A stretch of 64,000 nt of DNA, taken from assembly GCA_003576915.1 (NCBI GenBank), contig QEVF01000016.1, positions 1-64,000 on the forward strand, written 5' to 3'. The DNA is from Planctomycetota bacterium (GTDB lineage Bacteria; Planctomycetota; UBA8742; UBA2392). Under the pieces are notes generated by a model. That model ran no database searches, was not told the DNA's origin, and worked only from the letters and a program-made list of their open reading frames with translations. This document shows, piece by piece, positions 34,867 to 43,921 of the stretch (position 1 is the first letter of the stretch; each line of letters opens with the position of its first letter). The translations under genes and the position numbers were made by a program.

Positions 34867-34935
34867 AGCCGCTCCCGCCAATTTGGAGTACTGAACTCCA
34901 GATTGTAGCCCGCAGGCGTCACGGGGCAACAGTGG

Positions 34936-34963
34936 TTGACGCGGGCGTGGCTGACACTAAACT
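34936..34963 (+). promoter_or_regulatory. Sigma70-like promoter of a short transcript
   Basis: TTGACG (34936-34941) and TAAACT (34958-34963) are 16 bp apart. Transcription would begin near 34970 and run into the hairpin at 35049-35080. Confidence 0.55.
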
Positions 34964-34990
34964 GGCACCGTTCTATCACCGGAGCTACTC

Positions 34991-35023
34991 ATGGCCATTG
35001 TTCTTGCGAGCATGAAATCCTAG
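34991..35023 (+). CDS. Very short ORF of 10 codons in a terminator-bounded unit
   Basis: GGAG (34981-34984) precedes ATG 34991, which opens a 10-codon frame MAIVLASMKS ending at TAG. With the promoter at 34936 and the terminator at 35049 it forms a transcript of about 110 nt between the divergent formate dehydrogenase and RIO kinase genes. It may encode a micropeptide, or the unit may be a small RNA. It is too short for homology. Confidence 0.35.
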   Translation: MAIVLASMKS

Positions 35024-35048
35024 CCACCGGTCTGCCTTGAATCATCAG

Positions 35049-35080
35049 GGGCCAGCCGCGCGGCTGGCCCTTCTGCTTTT
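35049..35080 (+). terminator. Intrinsic terminator of the short transcript
   Basis: A perfect 9-bp stem (35049-35057 with 35062-35070), loop GCGC, followed by TTCTGCTTTT. It lies upstream of, not after, the RIO kinase gene. Confidence 0.85.
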
Positions 35081-35111
35081 CCAACCACTCATCGAACTCA
35101 GGAGGGCACTC

Positions 35112-35261
35112 ATGCGTGTCAACTCGTCGTTGCATTTCGGCCGGACGTGGCAAAGCCCCGTCCCTACCCGGCGCCCACGCGCCAATCCAGGAATCTATCA
35201 GCCATGTCCCTTTCAGAGGCAGTCCAGCCGCACGTCGATTTTCTCATCGGCATCCGGCTGA
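35112..35261 (+). CDS. Possible leader ORF overlapping the RIO kinase start
   Basis: AGGAGGG (35100-35106), a near-perfect ribosome-binding site, precedes ATG 35112. The frame (49 codons, starting MRVNSSLHFGRT) overlaps the RIO kinase start in another frame. The kinase itself has no visible ribosome-binding site. It may be a leader for translational coupling, or the true N-terminus before a frameshift. Confidence 0.35.
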   Translation: MRVNSSLHFGRTWQSPVPTRRPRANPGIYQPCPFQRQSSRTSIFSSASG

Positions 35262-35953
35262 TTACTGAGGTGCTATACCCCGTCAAGTCCGGCAAGGAAG
35301 CGACGGTTTACGTGTGCCGCGCTCACCCCGACACGGGCCGCGAGTACTTCGCATTGAAGGTCTACAAAGAGTTAACCAGGCGGAGTTTCCGCAGAGACGC
35401 GGCCTATCAGGAAGCGCGGCTGTACCGCAACAACCGCGTCACTCGGGCCTTCGAGCAGAAAACCGAGTTCGGCCAGAGCGTTCAGTTCGGGCTCTGGGTG
35501 GGCACGGAATTTGAGAACATGAAGAACCTGTTTGAGGCCGGCGTCTATGTGCCGGAGCCCATCAAGCAGGCGGGTCCAACCATCCTCATGGAGTTCTATG
35601 GCCGTGAGGGCGCGGCAGCGACGCTGCTTCAAAACGCCAGCCTGACACAAGCGCAGGCCCGGGAGATCTGGGTCCTGCTCAAGGCAAACATCGAGATGAT
35701 GCTGGGCGCGAACCTCGTTCACGGAGACCTCTCGCCCTACAACATTCTCGTGGATGTCGAGAAGAGCGATGACCCCCTGCGCATCATCGACTTGCCGCAG
35801 GCCGTAGACCCGCGGTTCAACCCAAACGCGCGGGCGCTGCTGGAGCGCGATGTGCGCAACACCCTTGGCCACTTCTCAAAGCTGGGAGTGCGGGAAAATG
35901 CCGCGTGGCTCGCCCGTGACCTGTGGGCGCGGTGGCAGCGCGCCGAGTTGTAG
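35204..35953 (+). CDS. RIO1-like protein kinase
   Basis: A 249-residue RIO-family kinase. The ATP-binding Lys lies in YFALKVYKEL after a short Gly-rich element (VKSGKEATVYV). The catalytic loop is LVHGDLSPYNILV and the metal-binding segment IIDLPQAVD. RIO kinases are small atypical Ser/Thr kinases; archaeal and eukaryotic members act in ribosome maturation, and the bacterial role is unclear. It starts at ATG 35204 without a clear ribosome-binding site, 134 bp after a terminator. See the overlapping leader ORF. Confidence 0.88.
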   Translation: MSLSEAVQPHVDFLIGIRLITEVLYPVKSGKEATVYVCRAHPDTGREYFALKVYKELTRRSFRRDAAYQEARLYRNNRVTRAFEQKTEFGQSVQFGLWVGTEFENMKNLFEAGVYVPEPIKQAGPTILMEFYGREGAAATLLQNASLTQAQAREIWVLLKANIEMMLGANLVHGDLSPYNILVDVEKSDDPLRIIDLPQAVDPRFNPNARALLERDVRNTLGHFSKLGVRENAAWLARDLWARWQRAEL

Positions 35954-35968
35954 CGCGCTCCGGCCCGC

Positions 35969-36853
35969 TCAACTGATCAGGCCGCCGTGAGCGAGATCCT
36001 TGAACAGCGCCGCGTCAATACTCGCGGCGCTGGATATTTCCAGCAGGGCGATGCCGCTGGAGCGGCAGAACTCCGCCCACTCCGAGCGGTAGCCGGCGAG
36101 CAACTCCATGTAGCGTGAAAGGGCGCGGCCATCGAGCGACAGCACCGACTCGCGCTCCGTTTCGGCATCGATGAACGTGAACTCCCCGCGGTCTTGGGGT
36201 TCCGTCTCCTCGGGAGCGAGCACCATGACCAGGTGAATCTCCGTGCCGGCCGCGCGCAGGGCCCGCAGGGCGGGCCGGATCAGGTCTCGGTCATAGCCGT
36301 CGGTCAGCACGACGAGTGCCTTGCGGCGCGGCCCCTGTTGTGCGCTGCGCCGCAGGGCCTCTGACAGGGCGCCCTGGCCCTCAGGCACAAGTTCATCGAG
36401 TACGCCCAGAACCTTGGGCAGGTCGCCCCGTCCCCGCAGCATCAGGGGTTCCAGCGGGCGCGTCATGGCAAAGCGCCAGCGCGTGGGCGTGCCCTTGTTC
36501 AGGGCAATCTGCGTGAGGCAACAGCCGATGCGGGCGGCGGCGACATACTTGGTTGGCGTACCGAAGTCCATGCTCGCGGACAGGTCAATGATGACCTCCA
36601 GGGGCAGCACCTCCTCTGCCGCATAGAGCCGGATCAGCATTTGCTCCAGCCGGGCATAGGCGTGCCAGTCGAGACGACGCAGGTCGTCACCCTGGGTGTA
36701 CTCGCGGTGGTCGGCGTACTCGACACTTTGCCCGCGCCGCTTGGAGCGACGCTCGCCGCGCTCGCCGGAGGAGGTCAGGGCCTTGAAATTGAGGTCGAAG
36801 CGGTTGAGCGCCTCGAGAAGTTTTCCGTTGAACGCGTCGGAGACTTTGGCCAT
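35969..36853 (-). CDS. DUF58 protein
   Basis: A 294-residue soluble DUF58 protein. The family core motif is seen in REYTQGDDLRRLDWHAYAR, followed by a von Willebrand A-like fold with the MIDAS-like VIIDLSASMDFG. Such proteins normally sit beside a MoxR ATPase, which is not present here. It converges with the RIO kinase gene, with 15 bp between. The role is unknown. Confidence 0.88.
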   Translation of the reverse strand: MAKVSDAFNGKLLEALNRFDLNFKALTSSGERGERRSKRRGQSVEYADHREYTQGDDLRRLDWHAYARLEQMLIRLYAAEEVLPLEVIIDLSASMDFGTPTKYVAAARIGCCLTQIALNKGTPTRWRFAMTRPLEPLMLRGRGDLPKVLGVLDELVPEGQGALSEALRRSAQQGPRRKALVVLTDGYDRDLIRPALRALRAAGTEIHLVMVLAPEETEPQDRGEFTFIDAETERESVLSLDGRALSRYMELLAGYRSEWAEFCRSSGIALLEISSAASIDAALFKDLAHGGLIS

Positions 36854-36926
36854 GGGATGAGTTTCAGGTTCTTGCTGCTGACAGGACCGTCACCAGGCCT
36901 GCCGGCCGCCTTCCAACGCTCCATGA

Positions 36927-37988
36927 TCATGCCTGCGGCTGAAGGCGCAGGCGCAACTGCCCGCAAGCGGCCTGGACGCTGCGCCCTCGCTTGCGCCTCA
37001 CATGCACATTGACGCCGGCCTCGCGCAGGACTCGGCTGAACTCTTCCACGGATTCCGTGCCGGGCGCCTTCAAGCCGCTGCCCTCCACGGGATTCATGGG
37101 TATGAGGTTGACGTTAGCCCGCGGGAAGTCATGCAGCAGCGCGGCCAGGCGGCCGGCATCCGCGGCGGTGTCGTTCTCGCCCCCCACCAGCGTGTACTCG
37201 AACGTGACCTCCCGGCGCGTCTCGCGGAAATACTCTGCCGCAGCGTCGATGATGTTTTTCAGACCGGTGGAGACGTTCGTGGGGATGAGTCTGGTTCGCT
37301 GCTCGTCGCTGGTCGCGTGCAGTGAAATTGCGAGGTTGAACTGAAACCCCTGTCTGGCCAGCTCACGGATCTTGTCCGGGAGCCCGACCGTCGACACCGT
37401 GATGCGGCGCGCGCCAAGGCCAAAACCCCAGTCGGCGTTGAGAATTCTCAGGGCCTGCATCAGGTGGTCAAAGTTGTGCAGCGGCTCGCCCATGCCCATG
37501 ACCACGACGTTGGTCAGCCAGGGAAGGCCCTTGCGTTTGAGTACCTGGTCGATGTGGTAGAACTGCTCAAGAATTTCGCCCGGCGAAAGGTGCCGTTTGA
37601 GGCCCAGCACGCCCGAAGCGCAGAAGCGGCATCCCATGGCGCAGCCGGCCTGGGTGGAGATGCAGGCAGTGAGGCGCATGGCGCCGTCATCGCCCTCTTC
37701 CTCCATAAGCACACATTCGATGATGGTGCCGTCGTGCAGGCGCACGGCCAGCTTGGTGGTGCCTTCGCCACTGTCTTCAGCGGCGATGACCGTGCTGGTA
37801 AGCAGGGGGTGCGCCGCCAGCTTGTCGCGCAGTCCGCGCGGCAGATTGGTCATACGGGCGGGTTCGGTTTCCCGCTTCCCGTAGAGCCACTGCGCCAGCT
37901 GTTTGGCCACGAACGGTTTCTGGCCCAGGGCGACGACCGTGTCGCGGAGCTGGTCCGGCGTCATACCGATCAGGGAAGGAAGAGACAT
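36927..37988 (-). CDS. rlmN: 23S rRNA/tRNA adenine-C2 methyltransferase
   Basis: A 353-residue radical SAM enzyme that methylates A2503 of 23S rRNA (and A37 of some tRNAs). The iron-sulfur motif CAMGCRFC and the NVVVMGMGEPLHNF block are clear. The C-terminal methyl-accepting cysteine lies in VQAACGQL. Length and N-terminal helical domain are standard. ATG 37988 is used. Confidence 0.95.
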   Translation of the reverse strand: MSLPSLIGMTPDQLRDTVVALGQKPFVAKQLAQWLYGKRETEPARMTNLPRGLRDKLAAHPLLTSTVIAAEDSGEGTTKLAVRLHDGTIIECVLMEEEGDDGAMRLTACISTQAGCAMGCRFCASGVLGLKRHLSPGEILEQFYHIDQVLKRKGLPWLTNVVVMGMGEPLHNFDHLMQALRILNADWGFGLGARRITVSTVGLPDKIRELARQGFQFNLAISLHATSDEQRTRLIPTNVSTGLKNIIDAAAEYFRETRREVTFEYTLVGGENDTAADAGRLAALLHDFPRANVNLIPMNPVEGSGLKAPGTESVEEFSRVLREAGVNVHVRRKRGRSVQAACGQLRLRLQPQA

Positions 37989-38066
37989 GAGCGATGAATT
38001 GTGAATTCAGAGCCCCCACTTGGACAGGGGCCGCGTGACCTCGAACGCGGATTTCCACACGGGCGC

Positions 38067-38726
38067 TTAGCCTTCCTCTTCGTCCGGGTGATCCTGGCGC
38101 ACGAGAATGGTGAACGCGGCATTTCCGTAGCGTCGGGAATCAGCCCTGCGCCAGGCTCCAACCTCAGCGGGGAACTCAAGCTGGCCGTGATGCCCCAGCA
38201 AGAGCAGGGTATACCCGTTCACCAGCGGTGTGAGGTGCAGGTTTTCGAGCCAGGGCCAGAATGGCCCGGCCTCGGGGTCGGCAATCATGGCGTGAGGCGG
38301 ATCCAGAAACACGATGCCCGCGGGCGCATGCTCCAGCACCGAGCGAGCGCTGTTGACAAGCGAGAACAGGTCCGCTCGCAGCACCGTGCAGCGGGCTCGG
38401 ACGCCCAGCGCACGAGCGTTGGCCTCAATGATCTGAATGTGCCGCGGATCGCTCTCGACAAACACACAATGGGCGGCGCCGCGCGATAGCGCCTCAAAGC
38501 CCAGAAGGCCCGAGCCTGCAAAGCAGTCCCAGATCACCGCGTCCTTCACATCATCGGCCAGGACGTTGAACATGGCCTGGCGCACCTTGTTGAGCATGGG
38601 CCGCACCAGCCCTGTCGCGGGGCACATCAGGGCGCGCGAGCGGAACTCACCTGCCGTGATGCGGACTTCGCCCGGGCCGCGCTGGGCGCGCCTTACGCGA
38701 TGGGCCTGAGGGTCTGGGCGACGCAT
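38067..38726 (-). CDS. rsmD: 16S rRNA guanine-N2 methyltransferase
   Basis: A 219-residue protein. The SAM-binding motif DCFAGSGLLGFEALSRGA and catalytic FLDPPH identify RsmD, which methylates G966 of 16S rRNA. VRPMLNKVRQAMFN is the conserved N-terminal block. The start at 38726 is chosen; the frame extends upstream into the end of the next gene without support. The C-terminus is somewhat longer than usual. Confidence 0.9.
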   Translation of the reverse strand: MRRPDPQAHRVRRAQRGPGEVRITAGEFRSRALMCPATGLVRPMLNKVRQAMFNVLADDVKDAVIWDCFAGSGLLGFEALSRGAAHCVFVESDPRHIQIIEANARALGVRARCTVLRADLFSLVNSARSVLEHAPAGIVFLDPPHAMIADPEAGPFWPWLENLHLTPLVNGYTLLLLGHHGQLEFPAEVGAWRRADSRRYGNAAFTILVRQDHPDEEEG

Positions 38727-38727
38727 G

Positions 38728-41700
38728 TCAGTTCTCCCGCGGCGGCCGTGGGAACTGGTCACGCTGGGAATCCAGGTCCTTCTGCTCGAGGCTGAACGGC
38801 TCGACCTTGGGCGAATTCAGCGTCCCGGTTACATACAGGGGAAACAGAATCTGCTTGAGCAGGTCGAAAATCTGCTGGATGCCGGGAATGGTCGGCGCCC
38901 GCGGCGCAATGGTGAAAAACAGCTTCATGCGCATTTCGGCCGTGTCGTAAATGATGTAGTTCTCGTCATCGCCCCCGAACACCTCAACGCGCGCGGCATC
39001 ACTGACGAAATCCATTTCGCGGATGGTGAGACGGTCAGGCCCCAGCCAGAAGAAGACATGGCCCTCGTCGAAGTTCTGGGGGTTCTTGGTGGTCGCAAAG
39101 ATCTGGCTGAACAGGGGCACTTCGGCGAGCTTTGCCTCGCGGCGCCTGGGGTCGGACGAAGTGACATCGAAGGCCGCGACGTCCACGCGACCGCGGCCGA
39201 TCTGCCCGTTGCGGTCCGGCTGGCTGTAGAAGACGATTTCGCCGTCAATGGCGCCCTGGAGTTCGCCCGCCTTGGGAAAGGCCGTGCGCCCGAGTTCGCC
39301 CAGGTCCGCACCACGCACCTGCACCTGGCCCTCATAACCGCCCTCCGTGACGCTCAGTGAACCCTCCACGCTGCCTCCATAGAAGAGCCCGCGGAGGTTG
39401 GGCAGCACAAGGCGGTCGTTCACGAACTGCACGCTGGTGGTCAGGTCGTTGAAGCGCGCATCCTTCCAAAGAAGGCTGTCCACCCGCAGGCTCCCGTTGG
39501 CGCGGCGCTTGTCTCCGTGCAACAGACCTGAAAAGTCCACCCGGGCATTGACCTTGTCAAAGTGCAGCCCCAGGTCGAGGTTGGTGTCATGGAGGTCCAT
39601 GGCGCACTGGAAGGAGAAGGCCTCGTCCTTGCCCTGCAACGCGATGTCAATGTCGAACACGCCGTCAGGTCTGGCCGCGTCAAAGCGCGCCATGAGCGCC
39701 TGGGGCAGTGCATTGCGCAGGGTGGCGGTGAAGGGCACGCTTCGGGCGCTGAGGGCAACGCGCCAGCCCTGATCATCGGCGTAGGATGCCTCGGACAGCA
39801 TTACCTTGCCCTGACCTTCCGCGCGGCCCTGGACACCCAGGAATTCGAGGTCCGTGCCGTCAATGATGACCCTGCCGGTAAGGTCGCTGACGGGGTATGG
39901 AAACTTCGTGTAGTTCATCGCGCAGCCTTCAAGCGACAGCTCCACGCCCCAAACGTTTTCACCCTGCTCGTTGACGGCCAGCCGGGCGTCGACGCCTATG
40001 GTGCCGGTGATGTTCAGATCCTCGATGAAGCGCACCAGGGCGGGCTTCTCGGTCTGGCCTTTTTCCCGAAACAACTCGATCAGGGCCTCAAGCAAGGCGT
40101 CGTCAATGTTGACGCGCGAAGCCCGTATGCGCAGGTCATAACGCACTTTGCCGGCTTCGGCCCCTTCCTGCGCCAGCGGCACCTGAACGTGCCCGCCCAC
40201 ACGGATCGAACTCTCCTTGCTGCTGCCCGTGCCGCCCAGATCCTGCAGGGAAACGACGACCCGGTCGTCCGTGACCTCGGCAAAGACGCGGCCGCTCATG
40301 GAGGTCAGAGGGTAAGGAAACTTCACGTAGCGAGCGGAACCGCCGCGAAACGAAACCTCCGTGCCGATGCGATTGGCTTCGCCCGGCACATCCCGCGTTC
40401 CCGCCACCCGCAGCAGGATGTTGCCTGCGGGCTCGAAGTCCGCGAATACCTGCGAAAGCTGCGGCGGCAGCATATCGGCAATCACCGGCACAATGGCGAA
40501 GTCCTCGGCCCCCGCGGAAAATGTGATGGCGGGATTCTTCTCCCCGTCGCGATAGGTGACATCGAGGTACACCTGGCTTCCGGCCAGGCGCCCACGCACA
40601 CTTGAAACCTCCACCACGCCGGTGATGTTGTTGATGCGCAGGTTGCCCTGAATCTCGGACAGCTCCACGGGGCGCGAGGCACCCTCGAACTGATAGCGCG
40701 CCACCACACCCTTGGCCTTGATCGTGAACTGATAGTCGATCTTGTCCAGGGCCGGGATGATCTTCACCTCGGCGGACTCCACGTCAGCCCGGCCCCGGGG
40801 CTGGAACGTCTCGACGATCTCCCGGATATTGCCCGGCAGCGCGTCCTTGAAGGCATCATCGACGTCAATGCCTTCGCTGTTGATGTTGAGCACGAGGTCC
40901 GGCGGGCCCATTTCAGGGTCGCGGTAAGTGGCGCGCAGGTTCACCCTTTGACCGGGCTTGGAACGTTCAGTCGACAGGAATGATGAGGGTCGCATGCCAC
41001 GCTCCTCGGCCTCGGGGATGCGCGCCAGTTCGTCGGCGTTGTAGCCGCGCACCAGAAACACGCTGGGCGTGCCAGACTTGACGGTGCCCTCGACCACTCC
41101 AAATCCGCGATAGATCGGAATGGGGAATCCCCCTTCATTCTGTTCGGGCAAACCGAAGTAACAGGCCGAAGCGTCCCTCACATACACCCACCACTTCTGA
41201 TCGCGATCCGTAATGCGCTTTTGCGTCGTGCGGCCATCGGGGAGCTTGATGGGTTCGTAGCCGCCCTTCCACGTTTCACGCGTATCCAGGCGGAAGTTGC
41301 AGTAGCCCGTGGGCACAAAGCCGCGCGCCACAAATGGGAGCACGGCATCCAGATTCGGATAGACCACGCCCCCGGCCGTCATGTCCTGGCCGGGCCATTC
41401 CGGATAGCCCTGGCGGCGCCGCCAGTCGGCGTCGCTTTCCCAGCCCGCGCGCGGCGGAATCAGGGCCGGCGACCATACCTCTGCCGGCCACGGCATCCCC
41501 GTTTCGGGATTCTCGTTGCCCGGTTGCAGCCGCGCCTCCAGCAGGCCCAACCTGAAGCGCTCGTCGACGAGAAGATCGCGGATGTCCACGCTGATCTGGA
41601 GGTTCTCGCCCACGCTGCCGATGTTGCTGACCTCTCCGGTAACCAGGACGGAAGCGCTGTCGCGACGCCCGCGAATGGCCTCGATGACGACGCGGTTGTT

Positions 41701-42732
41701 GTGCACATGGAGGCGCGCCGTGGCGGGCGTCACCTGAAGGGGGAAACCCACAAAGCATAGGCGCCCCTGGTAAATGTCGATGTCAGCCTTGAAGTCGAGG
41801 GCCTTCTTTTCGGGTATCACGAGGCGGCAGCCGATGTCCGCCACCCCCTCAATCTGGAACTGGTCGTAGATGCGCCGGACCTCGATGCTCAGGGCCGAGA
41901 CCAGGTTGCTGTCCAGCTTGAGCCCGCGCTGCGCAAACAGCACCTCAACGCGGCTGCCGTCCCGGGCCACACTGCCGGCAAGATCGAAGCTGCCAAAGGG
42001 AACGCCCGAGGCACGACCCGACAGCTCAAAAATGTCCGGATTGACGCGGCTGGGAAGCAGGGAAAGGTCGTTGACGAAGAAGTTGTACCAGTCGCGCGGT
42101 CCGCCCGCGACGTCGGCCGGCAGGTCTTCGGGCGGGCGCAGTACCGAATCAGCGCGGACGCGAACCTGGGCCTTGCGCAGGATGAACTGGGGAAGCCGGG
42201 GAAAACCGGTGTCTTCGCCGCCGCCGGGCTTGAAGAGGTCGGCGTCCAGCCAGCGCCCACCCTGCGTATTGAAGTAGAGGGAAGCGGGCTTGGGTACTTC
42301 AACGCGGGTGATGGGCAGGCTCGGTAGTCGTTTGAGGTCATAGCGGACTACCAGCTCCGGCAACTCGACGAGGGCGTAGTCAAATCGCGTGCCCGCGGGG
42401 GACAGGGGCAGGCGCCGCCTGACCACGATGTTGTGGTAGGTCACCGTACCCATGAGAGAAAGACCGGGGCCGGTCACTTCCGTCAGGGGCTGATCCCAGG
42501 AGACTGTGGCCAGGTCGGTGTTGAAAACCTCCCCGACGGCCTGCTCCAGCAGCCAGTTGCCCGTGCCGCGATTGGCAAGGACGTTGACAGCCACCATGGG
42601 GGCGAGGAAGAACAGCAGAAAAAAGAGCAGCACCAGCCGGAAAAATCCTCGCCGGATCGTGCGGGAGAACACACCGATCACGAAGAGCCGGACGGCGGAG
42701 AAGGCACTGGTTCGCGACGTCGCTGAAGCCAT
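38728..42732 (-). CDS. Large AsmA/TamB-like envelope protein
   Basis: A 1334-residue protein anchored by one N-terminal membrane helix (LVLLFFLLFFLAPMVAVNVLA). The rest is rich in beta strands, with repeated blocks such as GEVSNIGSVGENLQISVDI and SGRVFAEVTDDRVVVSLQDL, like the groove-forming AsmA-like proteins that bridge inner and outer membranes for phospholipid transport. The C-terminus has an AsmA-like VPLFSQIFATTKNPQNFDEG segment. ATG 42732 is used. It is 2 bp from the rsmD start, so the two probably form an operon. Sequence similarity is weak across most of its length. Confidence 0.75.
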   Translation of the reverse strand: MASATSRTSAFSAVRLFVIGVFSRTIRRGFFRLVLLFFLLFFLAPMVAVNVLANRGTGNWLLEQAVGEVFNTDLATVSWDQPLTEVTGPGLSLMGTVTYHNIVVRRRLPLSPAGTRFDYALVELPELVVRYDLKRLPSLPITRVEVPKPASLYFNTQGGRWLDADLFKPGGGEDTGFPRLPQFILRKAQVRVRADSVLRPPEDLPADVAGGPRDWYNFFVNDLSLLPSRVNPDIFELSGRASGVPFGSFDLAGSVARDGSRVEVLFAQRGLKLDSNLVSALSIEVRRIYDQFQIEGVADIGCRLVIPEKKALDFKADIDIYQGRLCFVGFPLQVTPATARLHVHNNRVVIEAIRGRRDSASVLVTGEVSNIGSVGENLQISVDIRDLLVDERFRLGLLEARLQPGNENPETGMPWPAEVWSPALIPPRAGWESDADWRRRQGYPEWPGQDMTAGGVVYPNLDAVLPFVARGFVPTGYCNFRLDTRETWKGGYEPIKLPDGRTTQKRITDRDQKWWVYVRDASACYFGLPEQNEGGFPIPIYRGFGVVEGTVKSGTPSVFLVRGYNADELARIPEAEERGMRPSSFLSTERSKPGQRVNLRATYRDPEMGPPDLVLNINSEGIDVDDAFKDALPGNIREIVETFQPRGRADVESAEVKIIPALDKIDYQFTIKAKGVVARYQFEGASRPVELSEIQGNLRINNITGVVEVSSVRGRLAGSQVYLDVTYRDGEKNPAITFSAGAEDFAIVPVIADMLPPQLSQVFADFEPAGNILLRVAGTRDVPGEANRIGTEVSFRGGSARYVKFPYPLTSMSGRVFAEVTDDRVVVSLQDLGGTGSSKESSIRVGGHVQVPLAQEGAEAGKVRYDLRIRASRVNIDDALLEALIELFREKGQTEKPALVRFIEDLNITGTIGVDARLAVNEQGENVWGVELSLEGCAMNYTKFPYPVSDLTGRVIIDGTDLEFLGVQGRAEGQGKVMLSEASYADDQGWRVALSARSVPFTATLRNALPQALMARFDAARPDGVFDIDIALQGKDEAFSFQCAMDLHDTNLDLGLHFDKVNARVDFSGLLHGDKRRANGSLRVDSLLWKDARFNDLTTSVQFVNDRLVLPNLRGLFYGGSVEGSLSVTEGGYEGQVQVRGADLGELGRTAFPKAGELQGAIDGEIVFYSQPDRNGQIGRGRVDVAAFDVTSSDPRRREAKLAEVPLFSQIFATTKNPQNFDEGHVFFWLGPDRLTIREMDFVSDAARVEVFGGDDENYIIYDTAEMRMKLFFTIAPRAPTIPGIQQIFDLLKQILFPLYVTGTLNSPKVEPFSLEQKDLDSQRDQFPRPPREN

Positions 42733-42834
42733 GTTGGCGAGAGCTGCCCCTCTGCATGACAGGCGCGGCGAATGGAGGCTTGAGCCTTCAACAGACGCGG
42801 AAGGCAAAGCCCTTCGAGTTCCGGCCGCAGCCCC

Positions 42835-43734
42835 CTAGAAACGGATGTTAATGCTTCCCCCGAAGTAGAAACCGTCCACCAGTTCCTTGTTGAACCCCGT
42901 GTAGTAGATGCCCTCAATCACGAAGAAAATCGGAGCAATGCGGTATTTGTCCAGGTTGTAGACCAGCCGCCCGTGCGTGGTCTGACCCTGAAAGTAGGAA
43001 CGATTCGTCAGGTAGCGGTGCTGATAGGTGGTCGTGGTGGTAATCGAGAAGTAATCGCCGAAAATCGTGAATTGGGGGCTGTCAACAAAGACGGTGACAC
43101 TGCTCTCGATGCGCGTGCCCTCGTCGTCCAGGCGCTGAAACACGTTGACCGTAAAAAGCAGGTTCACACCTCCGGCCTGCAGCACCGAAGGGAAGTAGCT
43201 GAGACTCAACTGGGCCTCGTGGATGGAACTGGGAAAGCGATCATCCGGGAATTCCTTGGGGGCGTTCTTTCCAAATCCCTGATTGGGCTTGCCCAGGGAT
43301 CCGTCCGATCCCGCAAAGTCATACCACGTGTAGCCCAGCGAGATGATCGTCCCCTCAATCTCGAACTGGTAGCGGAAGCGGTAATCCGTTTCCGTTGGGC
43401 GGAGATTCGAACGATTGAAGTTGTACATCGTCCAGACGCTGGCCTCGAATCCGTAGATGTTGACGTAACCGTCGGCGTAGGCCAGCAAGTCTTCGTTGAA
43501 GAGCTGGAAGCCACGCCAGTAGTAATCGCTGGTGTAGCCTGCGCTGGCGCCGAACGAAAACAGCTCGTTGCCCAGCAATGTGGTCTTGTCCTTGTACTTG
43601 CTGCCGGAGGCACGCTCGACCAGGTCCTGAATCGAGCGCAGGCGCGGGAAGTAATCAATATTCTCAGCGCAAAGGGCAGAGCCAAAAAGACTTAGAGCAA
43701 GAAAGCAGACAGCAAGGTTGGTCCATCGAAACAT
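42835..43734 (-). CDS. Putative outer-membrane beta-barrel protein
   Basis: A 299-residue protein with a signal peptide ending SALCAE. Alternating aromatic beta strands follow (AGYTSDYYWRGFQLFNEDLLAYADG), and the final residue is Phe (GGSINIRF), the usual end of an outer-membrane barrel. I do not recognise a specific family. It has no channel or enzyme motif. It is divergent from the 7TM-HD gene, and 102 bp separate it from the AsmA-like gene on the same strand. Confidence 0.65.
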   Translation of the reverse strand: MFRWTNLAVCFLALSLFGSALCAENIDYFPRLRSIQDLVERASGSKYKDKTTLLGNELFSFGASAGYTSDYYWRGFQLFNEDLLAYADGYVNIYGFEASVWTMYNFNRSNLRPTETDYRFRYQFEIEGTIISLGYTWYDFAGSDGSLGKPNQGFGKNAPKEFPDDRFPSSIHEAQLSLSYFPSVLQAGGVNLLFTVNVFQRLDDEGTRIESSVTVFVDSPQFTIFGDYFSITTTTTYQHRYLTNRSYFQGQTTHGRLVYNLDKYRIAPIFFVIEGIYYTGFNKELVDGFYFGGSINIRF

Positions 43735-43838
43735 ACAAGGCCCGTCTGGGGTTGCCTCTGTGGGGTGCGGAACAGGGAGTGTAACGCCCCATGGCGCCAA
43801 ACGTTAGCGAAATCAAGGGCGACCGCTTCAGCCAAGCC

Positions 43839-43867
43839 TTGACGTATCCGATACGATTGGATGCTAT
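43839..43867 (+). promoter_or_regulatory. Sigma70-like promoter of the 7TM-HD gene
   Basis: TTGACG (43839-43844) and TGCTAT (43862-43867) are 17 bp apart. A start near 43874 rules out the upstream ATG at 43874 and supports ATG 43922, which has GAGGGAGA before it. Confidence 0.5.
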
Positions 43868-43921
43868 GGAACCATGCCGCAGAGGGCATGGCGGGCCCTA
43901 TGGGCGCCCGCGAGGGAGACA

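Noticed and set aside
32608..34908. 766-codon plus-strand frame opposite the formate dehydrogenase
   Set aside because: It is an antisense shadow of a confidently assigned gene with no homology of its own.
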